The notes beneath the pieces were generated by a model that did not search any database, was not told the DNA's origin, and saw only the letters and a list, made by a program, of their open reading frames with translations. Positions 29,589 through 40,641 of a stretch of 64,000 nucleotides of DNA are shown piece after piece. The translations under genes and the position numbers were made by a program. Numbering within the stretch: position 1 is the stretch's first letter; each line of letters starts with the position of its first letter. This DNA comes from Liquidambar formosana (taxonomy: Eukaryota; Streptophyta; Magnoliopsida; Saxifragales; Altingiaceae), in the NCBI GenBank assembly GCA_039720395.1, contig CM077827.1:15663615-15727614 (forward strand). Direction: 5' to 3'.

Positions 29589-32446
29589 ATGGATGATACT
29601 TTTGCATTGAATAATCCGGCTACACCTGAGGGGACATCTGTTTCTGGGACTCCTACGGATCCACGAAGAATTGAGAGGCTATTGAATGATATACTTGGGA
29701 AATTGGAAGAGGTGTCAGTGAAGTCTAAAACCGCAATAAGAATGGCACAAGAAATCAACAACCGAACCCCTGTCCTCATCCACAATATTCCTACAGATCA
29801 GGCCATACCCGACACTCAGGTCTCCATTGTCCAAAATCAATCCAACCCATCTGCCCAAGCTGGAGGCCAAGCCCAAAATCCACTACCTCCACATACTCAA
29901 TCATCACCTCAAAATCCACCACCTCCACATACTCAACCTCCACTACAAAACATCCCCATTTATACCCAATCATCCACTTTCATCCCTACCACTGAAAATC
30001 CTCCTATGAGCGATGACCAAAAGATGATGGCTGCAAGGATGTTGGCTTTGGAGAAAACTTTGAAGGGTATTCGCCGTGCTGATGATTTTGTGGATATCCA
30101 CACTCTTTCTCTCTTCCCTCAAGCGAGATTGCCGACTTCATTCAAGATGCCAGAGTTACAGAAGTTTGATGGAACGGGTTGCCCTAAGACTCACTTGAAA
30201 ATGTATGTCCGAGCAATGCAACCTCGTGGTGCTTCCGAAGAGTTGATGGCTCAATTATTCCATGAATCGCTTAACACTTCTTCGCTGCATTGGTTTCTGA
30301 GCTTGGATGAGTTAAAGACTAGAACATGGGAAGACGTGTGCAGAGAATTCACCGATCACTACAAGTACAACACGGAAGTTGATGTGACAAGGAGAGACTT
30401 GGAGACTACCAAACAGGCAACAAATGAATCTTTCTCTTCCTACATCACTAGGTGGAGGAAGAAAGCTTCTAAAATGTTTGATAGGCCTAATGAAGAAGAA
30501 TAGATACGAATGGTAGTCAAGAACCTATTGCCTATATATCACAAGCACTTGTTCGCTCATCACTTCCCCACTTTCAAAGCTCTGATTAGTTCGGGGACAC
30601 AAGTAGAAGACGCCATAACAGTTGGCACTATCAGGGTTGAAGATCCTTCGAGGTTCCGTCGGATAGGGAACAATGGAAAGGCACCCGCTGAAGTGAATGC
30701 AATCGTTCCACAACAGCCATGGAACATTGGCAACAATTCTACTCCTCGTCAGTTCTCTGACTTGTATGCACCACTAGACAAGGTTTATGAAAGATTGAAA
30801 GCAAGGGGCATCCTCAAACCTCTAGACCCAGTACCTCCACCAAATCCATTACCTAGGTGGTACAACGAAAATGAGTACTGCCATTTCCACCAATCCAAAG
30901 GCCATAGAACAGACCGTTGTGCTCGTCTCAGACATGAAATACAAGACCTCATTGACAAGAAGATCATAGGCCAACCTACTCCTCCTAACCGTCCCAATGT
31001 CACTCAAAATCCTTTGCCATCCCACAATCCATCCCCTACTTCTAATGTCAATGCAATAGAAGATTCACCTCATTCACCTCGACCCATTTGCCATTACACC
31101 ACTTTGCCTATGAGTCTCACCAATGTATTTCACCATTGCAAGAAAAGAGGCCTTATCACTCCCCTTCCACCTCAGCTTTCGCTTGTCCCTGACCCATCAT
31201 TTTGCCTATACCATAGAAAATTTGGCCATGATACTGAGGATTGCACCTTGCTAAAGAAAGTGGACCAAGATTTGATTGATGGGGGAATTCTGATAATTCC
31301 ACAGCCAAGTCCATACGAAGTGCCTACATTGTTGCCCACCCTACATAAAGAGAACATGCAAGAGATTGATATGCTAGAATGGGCAAATCCCGAGAAGAAG
31401 CCTATGAGGAAAGAAAAGGTTGTTGAGAAGGAAGTGCCGAAGAAGCCGAGTAAGCCTCGAAAGTCATTTCAGCAACAGTTGAAGGAAAGGTATGATGCCG
31501 GAGATCCTGAAGTAGGTTTATTGGGGGAACCATCTGGGAAGTTTGATGTCTATGTTCTCTACACTGCACCGCCTACAATAACCATTCCTGTTCGTGCAAC
31601 CGGATGGGCAAATCCATGGGAAGATGAGCAACCAACAGAGAAATCCCCAGTCCATGCAACCGGATGGGGAAAATCCTCGAAAGAAGAACGGCCGACAGAA
31701 AAGTCTCTAATGCAAGAGGTAGATATGCTTGAATGGGGAGACATCATGGGTGAAACCTGTAGCGATGAAATAAATGATCTATGGGCAAACTCTGAAGAAG
31801 TTGACCACTTGACTAGGGGCGGTCGTCATTTCAAACCGTCCTACCTTGAGAATGAAAATCCGGTGGAAGCACTGGAGAAGGGGCAAAGACCTGAAATCTA
31901 CGATGAAGAGGATGAAGTCCTAAAGCAATTGAAAAAGACTCAAGCCAACATTACCATATGGGGATTGCTTATGGCTTCTCTCAAGCACCGTCAAACTATG
32001 CTTAAACTCTTGAACCATGTCCAGGTACCCATCGATACTTTACCGGAAGGATTGGTGAGTCTTATAACCCCCGTCGAGAAAGCAGCTACCATAATCTTCA
32101 CGGAAGCCGATTTGCCAAAAGGGAGGAGAGATCATGTGCAAGCTTTGAACATAACTGTTGATACCCTAGGGAAGCGGGTTCCCACCGTCCTTATTGACAA
32201 TGGCTCTGCTTTGAATGTGTGTCCACTTCGTACTGCTACATCTCTTGGGTTGGGACCTACAGATTTTGTGCCATCTGGGCAATCAGTGAGAGCATATGAC
32301 AACACAAGAAGGGAGGTAATTGGTATGGTGACCTTACCATTAATCATAGGACCGGCAGAGTTCGAGGTCGAATTCCAAGTTCTCGATGTTCCTGCATGTT
32401 TCAATCTCTTGCTAGGTCGACCATGGATCCATCCAAATGGGGCCAT
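29589..32446 (+). pseudogene. gag-pro of Tat B, up to the copia insertion
   Basis: The ATG at 29589 begins MDDTFALNNPATPEG. A Pro/Gln-rich linker follows, then the retrotransposon gag core (LPTSFKMPELQKFDGTG, LHWFLSLDEL, FSSYITRWRKKASKM) at about codons 180-300. An in-frame TAG at 30501 breaks it. After the stop the frame runs on: two CCHC-like knuckles (CHFHQSKGHRTDRC near 30880, CLYHRKFGHDTEDC near 31203), a region with repeated ATGW...PTEKS and DMLEW motifs (31355-31740), then the protease (VPTVLIDNGSALN near 32180, D-N-G triad) to GRPWIH. A copia solo LTR enters at 32447. Gag forms the particle and packages RNA. Apart from the TAG this part is well kept. Confidence 0.9.
32440..32446 (+). 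repeat. 7-bp duplication GGGCCAT, left copy
   Basis: GGGCCAT before the solo LTR and again at 34105-34111. Copia elements usually make 5 bp. Confidence 0.7.
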
Positions 32447-34104
32447 TGTTAGGATTATGCCCTAGAGCCAATCATAGAGATGATTGTTTAGGGATTAGGA
32501 ACAATCATTTGATTTCATTTATGTATGTCACATTTATTATTGATTTAATAAAAGGGCTTATTCTATTATGTTTATATGCATCATTTATATTTACATAATA
32601 TGTCCATGGAGTTAGAGTTGAGAATATGGAATTACAAAGAGTTGTAATTTTGAGACTATAGATATATCTCTGTACTAAACTCCTTAAGCATTCCTAGTTG
32701 AAGGTTCACTATGATGGACAGTAATGAACCATAGGACTAGCACTTGTTAGGTTGACTCTATAGGAGGATAGCTAGTCTCAAGCTATTTGTGTGGAGACAC
32801 TACAACCAACAAGTGGGTGCCTATTATAAGAATAGGTACACTGAATGTGACCAAAGATATGAGATAAACTGAATGGAGTTTTATCCTGCCTGTCAATCAG
32901 TTTCTCATTGTTATAGTGGTACAAGTAATCCTTAGACCTGAGACACCATAGTTGCCTTATGCATGTAGCTTTAGAAGTTTGATAACACTAAGTGCAGATC
33001 CTATTCAGGGGTCTGCAAAGGTGTTCATTGGCCCTACTGCTATGTGTATGAAGGCATGTGAGTGATCAACAAGGGATCCATCACTCTCAGGAAAAAGAGA
33101 GAGAATGTCTCATATAGCATTCATAATATAACTCATTAAATCCATGGCCATGGTAGGATGAATATGAAAAGAGTTTCATGAGTTCATCAATGAGTTGATA
33201 TCTATGAATGAGTATAAAGTAATTGAACTAGGGACTTGACAGACTTCCATGTCCTATTAGTTCAATTGGAGACATTGTGTTGAAGGAAGGATGCAATTGT
33301 AACCTATAAACTATAACAGAAGGGTTCTTTGTAAATGACTATTCACCTCATTAAGGACCACACCATGAGCCATATGCTAGGTGTTACTCATGGTTAGTAG
33401 AAGCCCTAATTGATATAAGTGAGTTATAATCAATTAGGGAATTGGAAGGAGTTCCAATTAGACCCTAAATGGAAAGAGTTCCATTGTGCACACCTCGTGC
33501 TATTCCTACTACTTAATGATGTGAACCCAATGGGTCACACACTGATCATGCAAGAAGGGCTTTAAAGTCTATGAGAGAAAGGGTTTTAGTGAATAAAGAA
33601 TAGTTCTTTATAGGCCTATTTGTATTTGATACAAATAATAGGGGTTAATGTGCAATTAAGTGTAATTACACATAACCCTATTAGGGTTTCTTCCCCATGG
33701 CCAGCCCCCTTTAGTGGGCTGCCTATATAAGTCACACTTATGTGTGACATGGCATAATAGGCTTGCACAATAAACCCTAGCCGTCCAGCCCCTTGGAGGC
33801 TCTCTTCTCTCTCTCTCTCTTCTCCACCTCTAGCAACAACAAGGAAGAAGAAAGAAAGGACTTGAAGCTCTAGCTAGGTGTGGATACCGTTGGAGGCAGC
33901 ACACTTGGGCTGCTCATTCACTGCTGTCCGGAATCAAAGCTTGGAGCAAAAAGGAGAAGACAAAAATTCTGTAAGTGTTCTAACCCTCTTTGTAGTTAGG
34001 GTTTGATTTTGTGTTATGCATAGTTAGATTCATGGGATTGGGAATCGTAGGAAAAATTTTTATATTCCGCCTTTGTATTTTTCCCTCTTGTTCGATTCCC
34101 AACA
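32447..34104 (+). mobile_element. solo copia LTR in protease of Tat B
   Basis: 1658 bp, same family as copy 1. TATA box 33724-33730 with inverted repeat 33731-33748. Splits the protease gene between N-G-A-I and P-S-S-L-H-Q. No interior sequence remains. Confidence 0.95.
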
Positions 34105-34951
34105 GGGCCATCCCATCGTCCTTACACCAAAAAGTTAAGTTCCCCTACAAAGGATCTATTGTGACCCTATAAGGAGACTATGAACTCGCTGCTAGCCAAA
34201 TGTCAAGAATCCCCATTTGTGAGATCAAGCACGATCCTTCAGATATGCCATTGTCAGGGTTTGAATATGTACAGGTTATCAACTCAGCACCCATAGGTAG
34301 AGAACTTATCCCACTAGACTTTTCACCACATGGGAACTTGCGTGTTGCTGAAATCATGAAGATCATGGGTTTCTTTCCTGGCATGGGAATGGGACCAAGG
34401 CACCGAGGAATTTCAGAGCTAATTAAGCACCAGTCGGCCTTACATACCTTTGGCTAGGGATATAAGCCAACACAAGCAGATTACAAGAAACAAACGTGGC
34501 TGAGAAAAGAGAAAGAAATTGCTAAAGCTCGTGGACGCACTGTTATTCATCCGCTTAAGCCTTACAAGCCAACATTGAATGGGTACTTTATGAAAGAGGG
34601 GGAAGATTTCCCATATTGTGGTTTTCCAGAGCCTACTTATGTGGAGTCCCTTGGAGCTAGAGTCCCTGGGTTTGAAATTTTCTTTGAGACTGAGTGGTAT
34701 CCGATCACAGCAACTATGGTTGAGGATTCTGCAATAGATAGCGACAGAGAAGAAGAGGATTGGGCAGACAGCATGGATTCCGAGGTTATGGCTGTTTGTT
34801 TTCAGAATGTGTGCTAGCCATCGAAGATTGTGAAGAGGGTCTAGTTCCAGCATTCCAGACAGTCAGCGAGCCACTTCAGAATTGGTACACCGAAGGATCT
34901 CCCACTCTTATTCCAAAGAAAGAAGAGTTTAAGCCAGTAGAGGATATGTAG
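34105..34951 (+). pseudogene. gag-pro of Tat B, C-terminal part
   Basis: Continues after the solo LTR with PSSLHQKVKFPYKG. It matches 280-1130 of A. Stops at TAA 34170 and TAG 34455, with a frameshift near 34790-34810. The G-patch-like stretch is FFPGMGMGPRHRG near 34370. It ends in TAG at 34949, overlapping the donor of the putative intron. The partner in A has no such breaks. Confidence 0.88.
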
Positions 34952-35098
34952 GATTTCTTTTGAGTCTTGAGTCAGCAAACAATTTGTTTTTGTTTAAGTA
35001 TTTCTTTTCTGAGTTGTTTAGAGTTGTCGTAAGTGTTGTTTTGTTGTTTTAGAGTCTTCAATTAGTGATTAGTACTTTCTTTCTTTGTTTTCTCGCAG
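34948..35098 (+). other. putative Ogre-type intron of Tat B between pro and RT
   Basis: GT at 34948 and a pyrimidine-rich acceptor TTTCTTTGTTTTCTCGCAG ending at 35098; 151 bases. Splicing would remove the TAG at 34949 and join the pro frame to the pol frame exactly (two bases of a codon from the left, one from the right). This agrees with the intron known in Ogre at this place. Confidence 0.6.
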
Positions 35099-38000
35099 AG
35101 ATTATATTCATTGTCTTCGCGCCTTTTTGTCTCTTAATGTGTGTGGCATGGAAATAGACCCTAGAGACGCTGATATCCCTCCCGAGCTCGTTGAGCAAAG
35201 GAATAAAGGGATAGCACAACCAATTACAGAAGAACTAGAATCAATTAATCTAGGGACGAATGAATTGCCAAAAATAATTAAAATTGGTACAACACTTTCC
35301 CCTTCTGAAAAAGAACAATTGGTTGAGTTGTTGAGAGAAAACCTTGGAGTGTTCGCATGGTCTTATGAAGATATGCCCGGAGTAGACACAGACATAGTGC
35401 AGCATCACATTCCGACCAATCCTAACATGAAGCCTGTTAAGCAGAAGTTAAGGAGAATGAAGCCTAAGTGGGCGTTGAAGATAAAGGAAGAGGTGATCAA
35501 GCAGATAGAGGCTAAGTTCCTTAAGGTTGTGGAGTACCCTGAATGGCTTGCAAATATAGTACCAGTTCCAAAGAAAGATGGCAAAGTGCGTATGTGTGTA
35601 GACTTTCGTGATTTGAATAAGGCATGCCCTAAGGATGACTTTCCACTACCACATATTGACGTGTTAGTCGATAGTACCGCAGGGCACGCTCTTCTTTCTT
35701 TCATGGATGGTTTCTCAGGTTACAATTAGATCAAGATGGCACCAGAAGATATGGAGAAAACGTCGTTCATCACTCAGTGGGGGACCTATTGTTACAAAGT
35801 AATGCCATTCGGGTTGAAGAATGCAGGGGCGACTTATCAGAGAGCTGCTACCACCTTGTTGCATGACATGATACACAAAGAAGTCGAGGTTTACGTCGAC
35901 GACATGATTGTCAAGTCAAAAGATAGGGAAGGACACGTAGCTATGCTCAGAAAGTTCTTCGATCGAATCATAAAGTACAAGCTTCGCCTCAACCCTCAGA
36001 AATGTGCTTTCGGAGTCATTACGGGAAAGTTGCTAGGTTTCATGATAACACAGAGGGGAATTGAAGTGGATCCAAGCAAGATCAAGGCAATTCTGGAGAT
36101 GCCACCGCCCAAGAATGAGAAGGAAATCCGAGGTTTCCTAGGAAGATTGCAGTACATAAGTCGGTTCATAGCCCAACTCACTACCATTTGTGAGCCTGTT
36201 TTCAAGCTACTAAAGAAAGGTGAACCAAAAGAATGGAACGAGGAATGCCAGAATGCTTTTGAAGCCATTAAACGCTACTTAAGCAATCCACCGATACTGG
36301 TTCCACCTAGAGAAGGAGAGCCGTTCTTGCTGTACTTAACTGTCACAGAAACTGCTATGGGGGCAATGCTTGCACAATACTTGGAAGAGTCGAGGAAAGA
36401 GAATGCCATCTACTATCTGAGTAAGAAAATGACAGACTATGAGGTGAACTACAATGCGGTGGAAAAGACTTGCTTTGCATTGGTGTGGGCCTCCCAAAAA
36501 CTCCGCCATTACATGCTATCTTTCCAGGTGTTCCTTGTTAGTCGCATAGATCCACTCAAATATCTGCTTGAAAAGCCAATGTTGACCTATCGTACTGCGC
36601 GGTGGTTAATGTTGTTATCTGAATTTGATATCAAGTATGTAGTACAGAGCTCGATAAAAGGGAGAGTCATTTCAGAACACTTAGCAGAAAATCCAGTTTC
36701 AGAAGGAGATGGCATTGAACAAGGGTTCCTTGACGAGGACATATTGGAGATAGAAAAGAAGCTATGGAAAGTCTACTTCGACGGTGCTGCAAATAAAAGG
36801 GGCTTCGACATTGGAGTCTTGTTGATTTCTCCTGATGACGCCCATACCCTTCTGGCAATGAAGTTAGGGTTTGAGGCCACAAACAACATCACCGAATATG
36901 AAGCTTGCATTCTAGGGTTGGAAGCAGCCTTAGAGTTGGGAGTGGAGGAATTAGAAGTGTACGGAGACTCAGCCTTGATTATCTGCCAAATCAAAGGGGA
37001 ATGGAAGACTCGAGACGAGAAGTTGTTACCCTATCATGCTTATCTAGAAGCACTTACCAAAGAATTCGACAAAATAGAGTTCCACTACTTGTCAAGGGTA
37101 AAGAATCGCTTCGCTGACGCTCTCGCTACACTCGCGTCCATGGTGGAAATCCCAAAAGGCGGAAATGTTCGTCCACTCGTGATTGAAAGAAGAAAAGAAC
37201 CGGTATACTGTTGCAGTGTTCAGAATAGTCAAGTGACAGATGGGCGTCCGTGGTTCTATGACATCCAGAGATTCATAGAGAAAAGGGAATATCCTGAAAG
37301 AGCTTCGAAGGTTGACAGGCATACGCTGAGAAGATTGGCTACCCACTACATCATGTGCGGAGGAAAGCTATACAGATGATCCTATGACGGTATCCACTTG
37401 CTTTTGTGTGACGGAAGAAGAAGCTCAAAGAATAATTGAAGAGGTACATAAAGGAGCAGGGGCACCTCACATGAATGGTTATATGCTAGCTAAGAAGATT
37501 GCTCGTCTCGGTTACTACTGGACCACTATGGAAAGAGATTGCCATCTGCATGTCAAGAAGTGCCATAACTGTCAAATCTTTGCTAATGTTTAGCACCTTC
37601 CATCAATGCCTTTGAATACTATGTCATCCTTTTGGCCCTTTTCAACCTGCGGAATAGATATCATTGGAAAGATCCATCCTAAGTCAAAGGAAGGTCATGA
37701 GTTTATCTTGGTGGAAATAGATTACTTCACTAAGTGGGTGGAGGCGAAGTCCTACAAAACCTTGGGGTCAAAGCAAGTGGCCCATTTCATTAAGACCCAC
37801 ATTATTTGTCGATATGGGGTTCCACATGAGATCATATCAGATAATGGACAACACTTCTGAGGTGAGGTAGAAGAAATCTTGCAGAAGTACAGCATTCGAG
37901 TTCACAAGTCTTCCCCTTATAGGCCACAGACAAATGGAGCAGTTGAAGCAGCTAACAAGAATGTAAAGAACATGCTACAGAAGTCGGCTAAGAAGTACAA

Positions 38001-38497
38001 TGACTGGTCAGAAAGGTTGCCACTCGTCTTATGGGGTTACCGCACTTCAATCAAGGTCTTCCACGGGTGCAACACCGTACTCATTGGTTTATGGCATGGA
38101 AGCAGTTCTCCCTATCGAGTTAGAAATCCCTTCTCTCAGGGTAATAGTGGAAGATCAGTTGTCCGAAATGGATTGGGTACGGAACAGATATGATGAGCTA
38201 CTTCTGCTTGATGAAAGGAGTTTAAATGCTTTATACCATGTTCAAGGGTATCAACGCAGAATAGCTAGAGCATTCAACAAGCGCGTCAAGGATCGTGGCT
38301 TAAAAGATGGAGACATAGTGTTGAAAGAAATCCGTGCGCCTATCTTTGATCCAAGGGGCAAGTTTAGGCCTAACTGGGGTGGTCCCTATATCATAAAGGA
38401 GATATTGCCAGGAGGAGCAGTTCGATTGATGGATTTAGATGGAATAGAGTTCTCTCAACCAACCAATTTAGATCAACTCAAGAGATACCATGTGTAA
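35099..38497 (+). pseudogene. pol of Tat B: RT, two RNase H domains, integrase
   Basis: RT from GMEIDPRDAD through VPVPKKDGK and MCVDFRDLN to YVDD at 35892-35903. Then gypsy RNase H (LLYLTVTETAMGAML near 36330), archaeal-like RNase H (VYFDGAANKRG near 36770, TEYEACI, YGDSALI, RFADALA), the integrase HHCC finger near 37470-37575 and a DDE core. Breaks: TAG 35727, TGA 37377, an extra base near 37400, TAG 37591, TGA 37858 and a frameshift near 38045. The tail is complete to TAA at 38495 (NLDQLKRYHV). Two RNase H domains mark the Tat lineage. Confidence 0.93.
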
Positions 38498-38502
38498 GCT
38501 TG

Positions 38503-38700
38503 ATAGGTTGAAAACCCGTAAGGGCGGCCTAGGCAAAAGAAAGCATGAACTACGAGGGCCTGATTCTCCATCATTCAAAAAAGAAAAAGAAAAAAAAAAG
38601 AAAAAAAGAAAGAAAAGAAAAAGAAAGAAAAAAAGAAAAAAAAAAAAAAACATGATGGAGATACGTAGGCAGCCCATAAAGTTACCTTGGGTGCGATCCA
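38503..38700 (+). ncRNA. structured post-pol module of Tat B
   Basis: CCC-GTAA-GGG at 38515-38524 inside TAGG...CCTA. Then CTACG (38550-38554) with CGTAG (38664-38668), and TCTCCATCA (38565-38573) with TGATGGAGA (38653-38661). The loop is an A/G-rich run of about 75 bases. The next 180 bases to 38885 hold nothing I recognise. Confidence 0.6.
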
Positions 38701-38885
38701 ATTGAAAAAAAAAAGGAAAAGAAACAAGGGGCATGACAATGTATAAAGCAATCCATAAATCAAAGTTAATTGTTTGATGGCAATTCATTCAAAACTAGAG
38801 AAATTGATAATAGTTTTATTTGTAATAATTGCAAGTCTCAAAGGACTATTATTGTGCTTAACATGCTTAAAATTCAAAAAGGTTG

Positions 38886-40150
38886 CTAATTCCTTGCTCT
38901 CTGAGAAGTCTTCTTTGTTCCAGTAGTCTTGTTCACTTTGGTGTCATCCTTCCTTGACCTCTTTGTAATCCCCAGTGAAGAAATCCCAATCAACTCAGCT
39001 ACTTGAGCCCTCATTGTTGTTTCTTTGTGGCCAATGTCTTCAGATAACCACTTCTTGTATTCTTTGCTAAGCTCATAAGGTCCACCAGTGTTTGGTATTA
39101 AGGTAGCGGAGTTCCAGCTATTCCATCTATCCTCCATCCATTTGACCAGAGATTGAGAAACAGGTTGAACGGGGTGAACTTGCCTTGAATTTGTCTGAAT
39201 GGTACTCGCTTGGTTGTTTGGAATTGATTGAACTGCACCAAATTACCGAAGGATTCGAGATGGCCAGTAAAAAGAAGTGGCTTTCAAGCCCATCAACTTG
39301 ACAAGTGTACAGCCCACAGTTCGCAGGAGCACCTTTTCGTCACACTTCCAGTGAAGCACGTGCCAACAGATAGATCGCCATGAGGTGTGGTACAGCATGC
39401 CAAGCCATTCGTCAGGAGAAGCATCTGGCGGGAATTCAGGAACACGCAAACGGAAGTGCTGAGGCCCATAATTTGCAACACGAGGAGATGATAAGAGGTT
39501 TAACCGCTCTAGCAACCATATATGAAGAAGGAGGGGGCTGCCCTCAAAGTTCACCTCAAACCGATCCTGTACCTTGTCTAGCCCATTGAGAGTTTCCGCT
39601 AGAACCATTGGAATTATGTTTCGGGACTTGGAAAGAGGAGTTACAAGCTCACAAATTTCAATTGGAACAAACAACGTACCATTGGTGATGAGAAACCTCC
39701 CAATCAAGCAGAAAGCTAAGGCGTGCTGACGCGGTCGAGACAAAGCAGCCCACATGACCTCCCAAGGGGAAGGAAAGACGTGGCTAGCTTGTTCAAATCT
39801 ACCATGTTATCTTTTATAAAGGCCATAGCATCGTGGGTAGAGATTTCCAGAAGAGAAGCAAAAGAAGAAACATAACCTTGTCGAAGGTATGGAAGGATGA
39901 AGGGCCCTGACGGTTGCACTCCGAACAGCGCGCAAAATTCCTCATGGGTGGGGCAAATCTCATTGCGATGGAAACAGAAAACATGAAGTTCGGGATCCCA
40001 AAAGTATGTAGAAGCATAGAGCATTGTCCAATTTACCTTGACTTTGGCGAGGGAATAGAGCGTGTCCAAGCCATAACTCTTGAAAACCCTTTTGTCTTCC
40101 TTAATCATGTTGCTGAAGCAAAGTGTCAAAAAGCTATCAAAAGTCTCCAT
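38886..40150 (-). pseudogene. first antisense gene of Tat B, homologue of the ORF at 14721-16010
   Basis: ATG at 40150 (METFDSFLTLCF), then the family pattern TYFWDPELHVFCF and CPTHEEFCALFGV. The frame breaks near 39720-39750. It resumes with HALAFCLIGRFLITNG, runs to SFYWPSRILR, stops at TAA 39243-39245, then continues in register to the end near 38886 (GPYELSKEYKKWL, basic tail). So one frameshift and one stop separate it from a full protein of about 420 residues. The position and order are as in A. It is a plant-mobile-domain/DUF7745-like protein of unknown role. Confidence 0.8.
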
Positions 40151-40198
40151 GAATTGATGTTGAATGAATAATAATGGTTTATGAACATGTGAGGGGTG

Positions 40199-40206
40199 TT
40201 TTTATA
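40199..40206 (-). promoter_or_regulatory. TATA box of first antisense gene of B
   Basis: On the minus strand GGCCTATAAAAACACC, about 50 bases before the ATG at 40150; same spacing and sequence as in A. Confidence 0.6.
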
Positions 40207-40293
40207 GGCCTTTAGGCTCAAATTTGAGTCCTAGAAGGATTAGAAGTCGAACAAGCGTCAAAAAAGTCGCAAAACGCGTGAACAGCAAAAGCG

Positions 40294-40351
40294 CTCGGGA
40301 GACCGGTTGAGGCCAACCGGTCAACCGGTTGGGCCCAACCGGTCACCCGAG
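40294..40351. promoter_or_regulatory. ACCGGTT palindrome upstream of first antisense gene
   Basis: CTCGGGAGACCGGTTG (40294-40309) pairs with CAACCGGTCACCCGAG (40336-40351) with one mismatch. The perfect 20-base palindrome at 40324-40343 is identical to that in the LTR at 25970-25989. Confidence 0.75.
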
Positions 40352-40641
40352 GCCGTTTTTCCCGATTCCCTATTTTGACCATTTTTGACTCCCGTATGCT
40401 CCAGAAGGCCAATTTTGACCATTTTGAGCTCAAATTGACTCATGTTTGAGTCAAGAGTCATGAAATTCAACCAACAAGAGATAGATATCATAATTCAAAG
40501 GTAGGGAATGCATGAACTTGGTTTAAAAAGAAAGAACTTTAAAGATAACATAAATGCCCACATAGGCTTAGTACAAGGATTTCACAAGTTAAGAGTTTCT
40601 AGATGCTTAAATTGAGTTTCCTAAACTTAAAATAAGTGTCT

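Noticed and set aside
38490..38788. Lys-rich and Phe-rich frames on both strands
   Set aside because: Translations of the A/G-rich loop of the post-pol module.
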